Source: Lentinula raphanica (lineage: Eukaryota; Basidiomycota; Agaricomycetes; Agaricales; Omphalotaceae). Taken from it: DNA of 64,000 bases. Positions 10,509 to 23,300 of this stretch are shown here, piece by piece. The position numbers were made by a program, and so were the translations under genes. The stretch lies in NCBI GenBank assembly GCA_027919835.1, contig JANVFP010000013.1, positions 682,001 to 746,000 of the forward strand. The letters run 5' to 3'. Position 1 is the first letter of the stretch. The number at the start of each line of letters is the position of its first letter. The notes below the pieces were generated by a model. It made no database searches, was not told the DNA's origin, and worked only from the letters and a program-made list of their open reading frames with translations.

Positions 10509-13500
10509 CTATCGAGGTATGGATAACATAGAAGCAGTATCAGATACCATATGTTGCTCAGGATAGTTCGTACGTAGTGCAAACACTCGGTCGTCAGACA
10601 CCATCAGAATCTCATCGCGAACATATCCTTGCTGCCGGGGATATTGCATAGGATACTGCATCTGAGGAGGTGGTGGTGGTGGCGCTCCATATCCTCCATA
10701 TCCCGGTCGATACTGTTGGTGATAACCGTTGTATAGATTCGGCTCGTATCCTGGATGATACATTCCCTGATTTGGAGGACCCCAAGAGCCAGGTTGAGCG
10801 CTAGTCATCGAAGGGGGGTTGTCGGCGAATAATAGACGGAGGTTCGACCCCTGGATGACTTGTGTCATCAATCCCGTCTCAATGTGTCGAATCTCCACAA
10901 AGGTCGGTTCGAACGCTAGGACATATGGCTCGTGTAACGCTTTACGGAAAACAATCAACGGACTGAAGGCTTGATTCATTCATTAAGACCTACCAAATCC
11001 TGTAGGCACACCTTCCCAATGCACCATGAATTCTTTCCGGGACCGGCGACCAGTTTTGTTGACGTAGAAGGCGAATTCTGTGCACTGATTAGCGACGCAT
11101 ATTCGAAATCATGATGCATGACACCTACCATCGTAACACAACAAAAACTCGTTCTGAATGCGGTAGATAGCCATAGGCCGAAGATTGTCTCGCTTACGAA
11201 CGAAGTCGAGGGATTCGTCGTTGGGATCCAAGAGACCTTGTGTATCCAGAGTCTCCAAATCGACGATTTCAAAGCCACGAGAGCAGCCGACACATAGTTT
11301 CGTCTTCAGATAATGGATGGACGACGATTCTACCGGGATATAGAACTCCTAAGATGTAGAACATGATGAGAACAGGAACTCGAGATTTACCATCAATAAT
11401 ACTTACTCTGAATAATTTGAGTGTATCGTTACCCCCCTGAAGCAATTTCCGGAATGTGGGCTTGGCACGACCCCTCGTACCTTGATCTATGGGTTCTAGT
11501 GTTTTGAAGGTACTCGAGAGTTGACTGGACTTGACGATGCATACTAGCATCCGACCAAGACAATAACCGGCTTTGAAAAAGGAGGTGTGCGACGCTATCC
11601 GTTTAGCACGCTTCAATCCAGCTAAAGGATCTATTGGATCTAACGCTTCAAGCGGAAAAGTTATCACGCTGCGTTCTGAGAGGAAGAGAGAGGTTGTAAT
11701 TTCATCAATGCGAGGAGCAGAACAAGAAGAGTCACCACCGACCAGACAGGACGATCAACAATTGATAATCCTCTAGTACATCAATCTGTGTTACGTCCAG
11801 CAATCCGAGAACTTTGATAGGATCTTTGTTCACGTCCCGTAGATCACTGAAATAAACACCATCATCGGTGCCATATGCGATCTTCCTGCCACCACCTAAA
11901 ATCACTCGATGAATATCATGGTTCGAAAATGGAGGTTAACGTTCACTTACTGAATGGTGCTGCACAATTGACCTTATTTGGATTGTTGAAGAAACCTTCA
12001 CTCAACGTGACAGTCTCGAATATGTTGCTCCGTTCTCTGATCGCCTGTTGTTGCTTGTATATGTGCTCTAGCCACTTCTTCTGATTGAGATTCGAGTTAG
12101 CCCACAGGATAAGGTTGTAATATTTCCGTCCAAGGTGCACAAAGTTTATCCAGAATTGACCTTTGGCGTCGGTCTTGATATGTGCCGGGGGGAGATTAGG
12201 AGTTGTCCTGGAATCGCGACTGAAAGAACTCTTCTTGACGAGTCCTTGACGTCGATTTCCTCGCAGAGTGCTATTACCGCCACCATTGGTATTTGCATCT
12301 TCAGACGCCGTGATCAGAAGTAATTCGAGTGGTATTGGCTATCAATTGAGATAAGTATGCAAGATAGGAGATATCCAACCGAGTATCACTCACAGGACGA
12401 TAGACTTTGTAGAACTCGTGTTGTTTCGTCTTGACGACTTTGGTGAAAAGGATAGCATGATCAAACAGATACACCTGTAATTCCCCATCACGCTTGTTGA
12501 GAGGACCCTTGTATATCATTTCGCGACCTTCTTCTCTGAGACGAAGAGGCTGAAAGTAGTCAGCCAGTGTCCCGCCACTCAAACAAACAATCAGCTCACC
12601 ACTTCCTCCCCAGGTCGCCATTGCAATTGTCCATCGAGTTGTATCAGATTGAAGCGATTTTCTGCTTTCCCTGACGCCGTGTTGACACGGCCTAGAATCT
12701 CACGAATTACAGCCACAACCTGAGGCAGAGTTGTCTTGTCTGGGTTGTCCTCGGGAGTATGCTTCAACACCGCTTCCAAAAGCAAGGGATACCGTGCCAG
12801 ACGGGTGGTTGGTTTCGTTAGATACGCATTAAGTTCCAGCTTCCGGGATTCAGGAAGTCGTTCGGTAACCTAACGAATGCATCCGTCAGTCTGAAAACAA
12901 TGTCTCGAGTGATCCTGCAACGTGCCTCAACAAACTGAGCAAAAGCGGGGTTCGAGTTTTTCTCCTTCTCGAATTCATATTTTCCATACAGTTGGTGTGA
13001 TCCGTACGACACGAAAGGATTATTGAAGTGGGGAACAGCATCAAGCAATATATCACCAATTTTTTCCACGACCGCGTACTGTTTTTGTCGTTTTACCAGA
13101 GCGTCTCGCAGACGTGTGTTAACCGCGATGATATCGAACACATTCCAGAATACCTGTTCGAGAAACGCAGTGCGCCTATCTTCTGGAATGACGTCGGATT
13201 CTTGTAGTCGTTTGATCCAAATCTATGCGTTGCGAAGGTGAGCACAAAGAGGAAGATCTGATTGGAAAGCCATACGTCTCTGATATACTCCATATCACGG
13301 ACAAAATCGCGTTCTGTGTATATGACTTCATTGATAGCCTCTTGCCGTTTTTTCTCTGTGTCTGACACACTGTTGACGATTTCTTGTGGGACGGAATGAA
13401 TCCACAGTGTTCCATCATCCTGCGTCGATATTGCATCAGGTGTAAGTTTGAGTATGAGAAAACTGGTATTATACACACCGGCGTATCATTGAGACTCTCC

Positions 13501-15330
13501 TTGCTAATTTGTTTGGACAGTCCCGGTTGTGGCTTCATGTTGAGCCGAGCTTGCTGCTCCAGACGTCGGGGACAAGCAATACTGTAGCATAGCTGGTCCC
13601 TTGAACACGTAGGGGAGTAACAATCCGTCAAAAGGGTGAAAACACCGGAGGGGAGTTCAACTTCGTCGGAACTGAAGGAATCTTTACGAGGTCGTGATTG
13701 ATTGACTGAGGGTGAAGGCGAAGAAGGCTCGCCTAAATCCTGTATTGGGATAAACTTCAGCATCTTCGCGTTCGGATTGTAGATGAGGGAAACCTACTAC
13801 TGGTGACTCGGAAGCCGTTTGAAATGAAGGCAGCTCACCAGATGCCGGATTCACGTTTGGAAGTTCACCGCTGACGAAAGGACTAGGTAACTTCGTACGA
13901 AACTGGTAGAGCTCATTTGCACTATCCCTCAAACGATGGTCATATGTCACGTCGTGGAAGAACTTTTGCGCATCAAGCGCCCTTCCTAGCAGTAGGGCCA
14001 GATTCCGGTCTGTGGTTTTGATGATGTAGGCGATTTTGTCTACAGCTTCCCGGCCATCAAAAGCATTTTTGTACGTGAGACCGTCCTTGAGTCTATCTGC
14101 GAGCTGAATGCGGTCACGAAACGCTTCCGCGACTCGTGAGAGCAATGCTGGATAAACAATTGGTGTTTTTCGCGTGTGTGTCTTGACAGAGATGGGGGAG
14201 TGACGCCCTACACACAGAGTCAATCGTGTACAAGCACAGTTCATATCACTATCGATGACGCACCTTCCGGTAAACCAGGTATCGGTACTCTAGAAGCAAG
14301 GACTGCACGCATAGAGTTCGTTGCTGCCGACATGGACATGGACCTATCCTGAGCAGACTTGTCCCTACGAGCGCTCCCATTGAGTCGATGAACATGAGCA
14401 GACTCTGACGATCTCCTTCCCGTGCTCGAACCAACGAGTGTAGTGGTAGTGGCCGTTTCCGTGGATAAAGAATTGTTGAAATCTGCCAGTGAGAACGATG
14501 AAGGCGAATTGCTGGCAACAGATGACCGTACGGATTGTGCTGAAGCCGTGTCTACATGAAGCGAAGGATTTGTGGAGGAGGCATTGGAATAACGGTTGGA
14601 TGGGATACTTGTCGTGGAACCCCGTTGAGGCAAGGAGGACATAGTATCTGTATAACAGGTAAATTAAGATATATTTAAGATATAAGATAGGAAGCAACTC
14701 ACGTGTAGGTTCCTTTCTTGCCCAAGGCAATTCGCTGCTGTCATCAGTACTTTGATCGCTTGAATTGCTTTCAGCGGCGAAATCGATCCCGAGCCTTCCG
14801 TCATCGCTTTCGACAGCCGGAAGAGAGGACGGTGTAGCGTTTCGATAAATCTGAGCTTGGTAGGCTTGGGCCGGGGTAAGGCCCGACTTGGTTAAGGCTT
14901 CTAGAGAAGGATCGGGTGGTTCTTCTGGTTTGGGTGCAATGATCCCAGGTCCATTCGTGCTGGAATGAATGGATCTTGCTCGTATAGAGACAGCAGGAGG
15001 GGCGAGAGAAGGTGTATAATTGTGCGTAGAAGGTGTGTATCGCGGGTACGCATTTGGGGGTATATTGGCAGAGTTATACATTGTGTTGGTATACGGTGAC
15101 GACGAATGATGATACTGCTGGAAGGACGTTCTTCTATCAACGGAATTTTGTTGATAATAATGCGGTTGCTGCTGATAATAGTAGTTCGGTTGAGGTGGAT
15201 ATGGAGGCTGACCAGAGGGAACAGGAGATTGATGATGGTGAGAAGCACTTGGACGGCCAAAGATGGATTCGTAGGCAGCATTTCTCTTATCTGGAGGGGG
15301 TGGTTGCCTGGGACCCATAGGTTTATCCAT
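10509..15330 (-). CDS. ROM2: Rho1 guanine nucleotide exchange factor, ROM1/ROM2 type (DEP-DH-PH-CNH)
   Basis: It activates the Rho1 GTPase at the plasma membrane in cell-wall integrity signalling. The N-terminus (MDKPMGPRQPPPPDK) is a long Pro/Gln/Tyr/Ser-rich disordered part. It is followed by a DEP domain (FRDRIQLADRLKDGLTYKNA, near 14130-13890), a DH/RhoGEF core (QEAINEVIYTERDFVRDMEY, 13340-13260; LLEAVLKHTPEDNP, 12785), a PH domain (LRLREEGREMIYKGPLNKRD, 12550-12310) and a C-terminal CNH domain (ending near 10560). Many small introns interrupt it. The reading frame is open upstream of the chosen ATG through a Ser run to about 15600, so an earlier start is possible. The last CNH blade carries an inserted Pro/Tyr/Gln/Gly-rich loop (about 10830-10640). 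The end SMLSIPR precedes TAG at 10511-10509. Confidence 0.9.
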
Positions 15331-15783
15331 CGTCGTCGACGACGATGATGATGAGGAGGATGAGGTTTCTATTCTCAGCCAGGCGCTGGTCACCACGCCC
15401 TGTATCAAGAAGTTCGGCTTGATGAGAAAAAGCGGCTTGATTGCCGAATTGATGCGAAAGAAATCTCCGATGCCGGTCTCCGAGCTTCTGGCGCTTCCGA
15501 CCGCTTCTAGCCCCATTGGTTCAAGAACGAAAAATACCTGCTGGTTCACCTGGATCACAGCCTGAGCTCCTTCCTGGTCAACTTTGTCTCCTTCCTGTGG
15601 CATACAGCTCTCAACCTGCTCTCAAAAGCCTCTGTTTTCAACCAATTCTCGGTGCAATTCGACCCAAATTCACACCTATAGTTACGGAGAACCGGCAATA
15701 TAGTCAAAAATCACCTGTCAATCACCGTCACTTAAACTTATCATGTCCAACGTTTCCGGACTTCCGTCTCGTTGGGCTTGGAC
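15331..15783. promoter_or_regulatory. Divergent promoter region of Rho GEF and carnitine acetyltransferase
   Basis: The region separates two start codons facing away from each other. Just upstream of the Rho GEF ATG is a GAC/GAT-type trinucleotide run. On the plus strand an ATG at 15743 opens an 18-codon frame out of phase with the acetyltransferase that ends in TAG just past that gene's first ATG, so it could act as an upstream reading frame if the transcript starts that early. Confidence 0.45.
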
Positions 15784-18091
15784 ATGTACCCTACCAGACT
15801 ATCCATAGCATCGCTCAAAAGATTCTCTAACCCCTCCGTTATGTCTACTCTCCGCCGTCACTCGCATTGGAAGGCCTCTGCACCCTCCGCTCTTCCAGGC
15901 TCAGAAACTTACGCGGCGCAAAGAATACTTCCAAAGCTTCCTGTACCCGACCTTGACGTGACGTTAGACCGTCTCAAAGAGAGCCTCAAACCAATCGCAT
16001 GGAACGAGGCTGAGTATAATGCTGCAGTGTCCAAAGTAGATGAATTCGCAGCTGGAATCGGGCCACAGTTGCAGAAACGCTTGTTGCAAAGGCAAGCAGA
16101 GACTGACCATTGGTTAGAACGTTGGTGGGACGCTGGCGCGTACCTAGGATATAGAGACTCGGTGAATGTCATTGTTCATCTTGATATCCAATCTAAACGG
16201 AATCTAGGTGGTTGTGAATGTGTCCTACTATTGTACGCCTTGACTTTTCCAAATCAAACGAGTGGAGACTGACTTAACTCTAGATGGATTCGATGATCAT
16301 CCCTCTCATTTGCGTCAAACCCCCGCTGCTCGTGCGGCTGCCCTAGCTAGAGGCGCCATGTTGTTTAGAAAGAAGTTGAAGCAAGGTAAAATCGCACCAG
16401 ATAGAACGAAGGAGGGACCATTATGCATGGATACGTATAGGTGTGTAATCTGCAAACCCTACCGACGCCATCTCTCAAATTTGTTGAATAGGTGGATGTT
16501 TGACTGTTGTCGAATACCCGGTTCGGATGGTTTAGATTGGAGTAAGTCGTTTGCAGTAGAGGGAGACGACGGTAACTCGGGACATATCATTGTCATGCGT
16601 AAGAACCGCGTTTGGAAAATTGATGCAGCGGTCGATGGTCAAATTCTGAGCACTGACGAACTAGAGAAGTAAGGCTGCATCAGGGTCATCGTCAGAGTGT
16701 TGGTTGACCATTCGTGCAATTTTAGACAATTTGAACACATATACAAGAACTCAACGCATCCACGACCTGGCGTAGGTATTCTGACAGCATCTAATCGCGA
16801 CGTATGGGCTAAGGTAAGAATGGACGGTCCCCTTCCTAAGTTGCTATACCCATCGTTAATTTCCTATCCAGGATTACGCAGAACTTGCAACCTCGGAGCA
16901 CAATGCTAATATCCTGAACGCCATCCATTCATCTGCCTTCACAATATGTCTCGAAGAAGGAGCTCCTTCATCACCTGAACAGAAAAGTCGTGTACTATGG
17001 CACGGACATTTCCTCAATGGCCAGGCGATTGGGCTACAGAACCGATGGGTGGATAAGCCTTGCCAGTTCATCGTCTATGACAATATGTATGCTGGGTTCA
17101 TGGGGGAGCATTCCATCATGGACGGGACTCCAACTGTCCGTTTGTGCGATGAAGTACTCGATGCTATAGCTGATCCTTCGTTTGATCATGGTTCTGAGTT
17201 ATCTATCCCGAATCCCCCTCCACTTCCTACTCCACTTGACTGGGAAATATCCGCTACTACCGCCCAAGCCATCGTCACCGCCAACGCCGCTGCACTAGAT
17301 TTGATCAACAGTCAAGTGCTTTCCTATCATTTCACCACCTATGGAAAAAACGACATCAAGAAATTCGGTGTTTCTCCGGATTTCTGGGCACAAATGATCG
17401 TTCAGCTTGGGTATCGTAGATTGATTGGTGATGAAAACCGAAAGGGTGGAACATATGAAGCCGCAACTACGAGGAAGTTTTACAAGGGTCGTACGGAAGC
17501 GATCCGAGTGATTACTTCTGAGTCTGACGCATGGGTGAAAAGTATGGATGATCCTCAGGCTAACGATATGACCAGGAAAGGACTATTCGATCTCGCGATG
17601 AAGAAACATATATCTATGGCTAAACTATGTGGGGACGGTCAGGGAATCGATAGACACTTGCTTGGTATTTTGCTTAGTGCTACCTTCACTTTCGGCGTTT
17701 CTCAAAATCTCCACAGGTCTCAAGAAATCACTCGCAGAGACGGAACAACTACCTGCCCTGTTCTCAGATCCCGTTTATACGAGATCTAGCTACTGGGTGC
17801 TCAGTACATCGGCGATATTCTCGAAACACTTCAATGAATATGGATGGGGAGAGGTGGTCCCAGATGGATTTGGTGTCGCTTATATGACTGGACACGACGG
17901 TCAGCTCTTTTTTGCATTGGTCAACGTGCACGGGCATTGCTAACCGCAATTGTGTGTTCTTCATAGACCGTCTACAATATACCATTACGTCTAGAAAAGA
18001 GATGCCCAACGCGAGGTTCATTGCCGAGATTGCTGCGGCAGCGAGAGAGCTCTACAACCTGCACGTCGTCACGTCTAAATCGAAGCTGTAG
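15784..18091 (+). CDS. CAT2: Carnitine O-acetyltransferase, probably sent to both mitochondria and peroxisomes
   Basis: The enzyme moves acetyl groups between CoA and carnitine so that acetyl units can leave peroxisomes and enter mitochondria. Family segments in order: LPKLPVPDLDVTLDRLKESL, WWDAGAYLGYRDSV|VVNVSYYYGFDDHP, then QNRWVDKPCQFIVYDN and MGEHSIMDGTPTVRLCDE, with the catalytic His in GEHS, and a C-terminal choline/carnitine acyltransferase block. Exons: 15784-16161, 16208-16232, 16284-16440, 16492-16668, 16726-16813, 16872 to about 17663, then two more. The first in-frame ATG (15784) gives MYPTRLSIASLKRFSNPSVM, basic and hydroxylated without acids, as in mitochondrial leaders. A second ATG at 15841 would remove it. 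The last three residues are SKL, a peroxisomal targeting signal 1. Yeast Cat2 uses the same arrangement. Confidence 0.93.
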
Positions 18092-18300
18092 ACAGTAGAA
18101 CTATGTAAATGTAGGGAAATCTTGTATAATCTGATAATTTGTTCTACATCCACAGCTTGTCGCTGTTTTGAAGTCCGAGTCGTTGAAACTCGAAATTTGT
18201 TGCCGTCGGCAAATTCCGTCATCATCTCATTTCATCTCCTCCATATACACCACTGCTTTAGCTGTTTCCTCGCGGATATTCTCCGCTCACCTGGAACACC

Positions 18301-21252
18301 ATGTCTTCTCTGATTGTCACCGTACGCAACAGTATGCAACATTCTCCGCTCACATCCTTCACCCACTGACCTTTGCGCGCAAGAATTCCTCGAAGCCATA
18401 CGATCGGTCAATCCTCCAGGGAGATGGAAGATCCTCGTCGTTGACGAGCACTCTCAGAGAATACTTGGCACAGTTCTGAAGCAATTCGATATTCTGGAGG
18501 AGAATGTTACGCGTGCGTTCCTCAAAAATCTTGAGTTCAGAGTTCGTGTGATGAGACCTCTTCACAGAAATTGAATCTATCTCGAATTATCGAGATCCGC
18601 AACCAGGGCTAGAGGCCATGTATCTCATCATGCCAACCAACCAAAACATTGATCGAATCATACGGGACTTTAGTGGCACCCCTCAGTATGCCGGAGCACA
18701 TCTGTTCTTCATTGAAGGTGAGTATCGGAACTCTACTCTCGAAATATTTCTCTCGCTAATGCTGTTACCACAATAGGATTATCCGAACCGCTGTTGAACC
18801 GACTGGGATCTTCTCCAGCAGAACCACATTTGCGCACACTCCAAGAGCTGTTCATCAACTTCCGAGGTCGGTTCGGTGGGAGTCTGGATCATTGTGAAGT
18901 GTTGACATGGTTGCTTTCAGCGTTGGAAGCTCAAGCCTTTTCTCTGGAGTCGCCGGAACTATTCTTCAGTATCTTCAGTCCACCACGGAACCAGAACAAC
19001 TATCGTAATGCTCGTGATCGTGTAGAGGAGGATATACGGTTCATGAGCAAGATTGTGCGTTGCAAAAGAACCTTCCGTTGACTTGTGACATGCTTACCTG
19101 CCTTTTGAGATCGCCAATGTCTGCATCACAATGAACGAAAACCCTTACATCCGATACTATGTCCCCCCTCACCATCCGCCACTTGGCCCACTGACACCAC
19201 ACGCCTCCACTCGACCGCCACCTCCAGCCGAAAACGCTACCAGGTGGCGGACCAATCTCGCTCGTGGAGATGTAGCTAGAGCTTACGAGTCAGTGGAAAC
19301 TGATTATGTCGCAAAGTTGCTCGCATTCATGGTGCAGAGCAATCTAGATGAGTATAAGAAGCAGAATGCAAATTTTGGGGTTCGCTTTTCTGTCTCTGCT
19401 GTTGAATTGTTGTCTGAAACGTCATGTAGAAGAACGATGCTCGTCCCAGAGCAACGTTGATTATCACGGATCGGTCGATGGATATGATGGCACCATTCCT
19501 TCACGAATTCACCTATCAAGCTATGGCAAACGACCTTCTACCTATAGAAAATGGAACAAAATACACGTTAGTCTCTATCTGTTTGCAGGGAGATATTGAA
19601 TGAATGTCGGTTCACAGTTACAAATTTCAATCATCAGTAGGAGCATACGAGGACAAGACTGCAACTCTTTCTGACGCGGATAATGTATGGACCGAAGTCC
19701 GCCATATGCACATGCGTGAAGCTATCGACAAGTTGATGGCTGATTTCAATAAGTTTCTGGAAGAGAATGCAGTCTTCAAAGGGTATGTTCTACTTTTGGT
19801 CGTTTGCTTTTGAGAAACTTCTCTCTTTCTTCCTTGTTACAGAGACAACGCTGCGAATTTGAACGACATGAAGGAAATGCTTGCTAATTTACCGCAATAC
19901 CAAGAACAGCGAGAAAAGGTGTGTATTTGCTTGGCGTATCGGCTGCTTCCGGAGGCACTCACGTCGGTTAGTTTTCTTTGCACTTGAGTATGGCACAGGA
20001 ATGTATGGGCATCTTCGAGCGCGACAAATTACCCCTTGTAGCAAATGTCGAGCAGGTAAGACTTCGACAAGCTTGGAAGCATTGATTATTGACAATGTTT
20101 GGGTCAGGACTGTGCGACAGGTCTGACTGCTGAGGGAAAAACACCCAAACATCTTGTAGAGGAGATGGTCCCACTGTTGGACAGCAAAGAGGTCATGTAA
20201 GGGACTTTCAACTCTGAACGACATGCGATGGTTTAGATTTCCTTGAACAGAAACGCAAACAAAGTTCGAATCATCGCTCTGTATATCCAATTTCGTGAAG
20301 GTGTTCCTGATGAGGATCGGCGACGTTTATATCAACATGCTCGATTGTCACTTGCTGAACAAGATGCTGTCAATGCCTTGACCCAGTTCGGAGTCAGAAT
20401 AACAAGAGTGCGTTGCATTTGATTTCTCTTGGTGCTGATTCACAGAGACATGTACTGTAGGCTTCTGGTGACAAGGATATTAGGAAGAAACTCAAGCCGA
20501 AACCTGCGGGTGACGGAGAATACGATCTCTCTAGGTATAAGCCTCTAATCAGGACAGTCATCGAGGTGTGAAAATTCAAAGCCTGTATACCATCCTCATG
20601 TCTCAACTTTTCCTAGGACTGTGTGAGTGACAAACTTGATAATGCACTGTTCCCATATGTGAAAGAGGCACCTTCCGCCGCCCCTGTTCCTACAAGCTTG
20701 CGTTCTCCTCCTCCAGCAGGCTCTTTACGAAGCGCAAAACCTTCATGGCATCGCGCTGCTCGGCCTAACGCCGTTGTAGAAAATAGACCACGTATCTTGG
20801 TGTTCGTAGCGGGAGGGATGACCTATTCAGAGATCAGAGAAGTATATCAACTCTCTACGTCGCTAAACAAAGATATCTTCATAGGCAAGTGGCCAACTCG
20901 ACTTTTCTTATTGTATCTTACCATATTCGTACTAGGTTCAACTCACGTTGTCACACCTCGCCAGTTCGTAGACGATTTGAAGGTTCTCGAACTCGGTGGT
21001 GTCGGATCTCGAGCGATACCAAACGGGTTGGTGGAACCTCGCGGGCAGAGACCTTACCAGGAATTCTATGACGATAAGTATTATACCAAAGATGGTCCCC
21101 AACCGCAACCTAAAGTAGCTGCACCACCGAGTCGCGGACCGACACCAAAGGCGCCTCGCCTTATTCCGACCATTTCTCATGATTCTTCGAACTCTGCTAC
21201 ATCTTCGGTCAAGGAAGAGAAGAAGAAGAGAAAGGGACTGTTCAAATTTTAA
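18301..21252 (+). CDS. SEC1: Sec1/Munc18 protein acting in exocytosis
   Basis: SM proteins clasp the assembling SNARE bundle; the Sec1 branch serves secretory vesicles at the growing tip. The start ATG at 18301 encodes MSSLIVTVRNKFLEAIRSV across intron 18332-18383. Further family segments: RWKILVVDEHSQRILGTVLK, EAMYLIMPTNQNIDRIIRDF, LIITDRSMDMMAPFLHEFTY, RIIALYIQFREGVPDEDRRR, and LVFVAGGMTYSEIREVYQLS. The C-terminal tail is basic and rich in Pro/Ser, ending EEKKKRKGLFKF. About twelve introns are inferred. Two of them (near 18869-18922 and at 20885-20935) have lengths divisible by three and no stop, so they are easily mistaken for coding; removing them restores NFR|ALEAQAFSLESPELFF and IFIG|STHVVTPRQF. 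The second one begins with GC, not GT. Confidence 0.92.
20885..20935 (+). other. GC-AG intron in SEC1
   Basis: The donor reads G|GCAAGT and the acceptor ACTAG. The 51 nt are in frame and stop-free, giving a hydrophobic stretch if retained. Removing them gives FIGSTHVVTP, the conserved SM-family sequence at this place. Confidence 0.75.
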
Positions 21253-22690
21253 ACACTCTGGGCGAAGACGGATGTTCGCGAACTCGTACACTCATGATAC
21301 CGAATGACCTGCATACATATCCCTTAACATCACTTGGTGTAAATTTATTGGTAGACCTGTATTTACTGTAATGGACTTCAAGTTCTTCGACGGAGTCGTT
21401 GTGGTCTTCTTGAAAGTATTAAGCGGATTGGTTACGACGAATGTATGGCCAGCTATGACCTGCATACATTTTCTCTGTGATGATGATAGACCCATAGTTA
21501 CTGTATAGGACTTCCCCTTCAGAGTCAACGGCGAAAATGCCTATAGCCTGGGCAAGAGAACGTATGATATCATGGAGCCTGGACATGCTTCCAGCTTTGG
21601 CCCGACCGCAGTCTTTTACAAGAGTCTTGCTGAGACCGATGAACAACTGCCTACGATAGCCTGGTACACTCTAGATCGATACAAGGAGTGTATAAATGGC
21701 TTCGAGTATGTACCTTGTCAGAACTTACCTCGCAATATCAATCTACATCGAAAGGTGAACGCGAAATTCGTCAGCTGGAACTATGCTTATCGAGGCAACT
21801 TGAACTCCCCCAGACTTAATGCATCCAGTCACTAGCTTCATTTGGACTGTGGTCCTGATCGCTACTGGGGAAGGAAAGCGTCGAACATGGTGAGCAGAAG
21901 CCATTGAATGAATTTTGCCCAAGGTCGAAAAGTTACATGCGTTCACAGATTCCTCATCCTCACACCCATCACCATCCATCCATCATCGTACTATTGTTAA
22001 TGACTCAATCATGTTCATCGCCTTGGAGAAGCAGCGTAAAGTGGGACGCACAATAAACCTCACTCCCTGTAAAACAATAGCATAGCCTTGCAAATATTGA
22101 CTTGGCCTGTAACATACTAGTATACCCTTGAATTCAGCCCGATAATCGATTCTTCCGAAGCTGGCAGTATGAGTGTATTCGATTAAGCATCTATATTACC
22201 CTTGACCCGCCTGCGACATCTGTGGTGGACGTTACTATCCCGGCTCCAGATTCCGCTCATGAAAGATAATGCTCGAAATAAAAATGACTTTACCAATGAA
22301 CTCTGCCAGCATGTGCCAGCAGGGAAAGGGCAGAAAATTCATGGATCGATTGGAGGAGCCAGTATGGCCAGCGAAGTTGAATCAAAAGTCGATCAAAGTA
22401 CATACTATTGGGTTGAAAAGCCAGCTGGTGTCCAAGGCATGATGGTGGTGGAACGGAAGTTGGAACTAGTTACTAAACGGTCATTCGACGGGCGCTACGG
22501 TTAGGCGCTTACCCATCTGGGTTTACCAGGGTTAACGTTTACCAGTAACCAGTTGCACCGCGTTGGTGCCAGCCCAAACTTGTTATCAACCGTCTGTCAC
22601 CAACAGTGCCGCGAGTTGCTCTATTCATTGGGAAGGAGTCAGGACTGTTGAAGGCAAATCTGGCGCATTGGAACTTGCATACGTCTCCGA
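21253..22690. other. Intergenic, with one diverged direct repeat
   Basis: No protein family is recognised. Two blocks (21304-21380 and 21455-21514) share ATGACCTGCATACAT followed by a TAGACC..TA.TTACTGTA..GGACTTC stretch with different internal spacing, which suggests an old local duplication. From about 22690 the sequence starts to resemble the 5' flank of the tandem secreted-protein units. Confidence 0.5.
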
Positions 22691-22994
22691 CACCGCTATC
22701 AAACACATTCCAACCTCCGTCAATCTCGACAAATCCAACTATCGAACCAACAAAGAATGAAACCCCGAAACGGTTCTACATATTCGGGCTCTATTAGGTT
22801 CTCTCCAACAAAGCTCGTTGAACATCAGTTGGTGGCTTGAGCAGATTCACGAATGAGGCTGAGCTTGCATTGAGCCGCTGATTTTGCTGTGACTGAGGTA
22901 TTTACATTCTACAACTCGGTTCGGAAGGTATGTAATAGCTGGTCTCGAGATCCTTTCCGTTATTAACAGTTTCCCCGCTGCTCTGGAAATAAAT

Positions 22995-23003
22995 TATATA
23001 TAA
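22995..23003 (+). promoter_or_regulatory. TATA box of tandem copy 1
   Basis: TATATATAA lies about 300 bp upstream of the copy 1 ATG, followed by AGGAGGGG. Unit 2 has a corresponding CATATATGAGGAGG at about 24679-24690, so the element is conserved between the duplicates. The matching piece is missing from unit 3. Confidence 0.5.
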
Positions 23004-23300
23004 GGAGGGGATAATTCCTCATGTTTCAACCAACGCCTCAGTTTGCTTGTATGTCGTTCCTGCCTTTCACCTTTGAAATGGTCTCTATATGACTATCTTT
23101 CCTCCTGTCAAATAGTGGACCGCTGGAGACCGTTTCTTGTTCTTGCTATCGACCGTCGACTCGAACCTGCGCCATTCGAGAATCTAGTACCAACCCAGCC
23201 AATCTTGATTACTGGTATGTAGTATGCAGCTAAAACAACTCCACGCAGGTGTTAATCGTTATTTCATCAAGTCTTGCATTCTCCACCGGATTGCACTACC

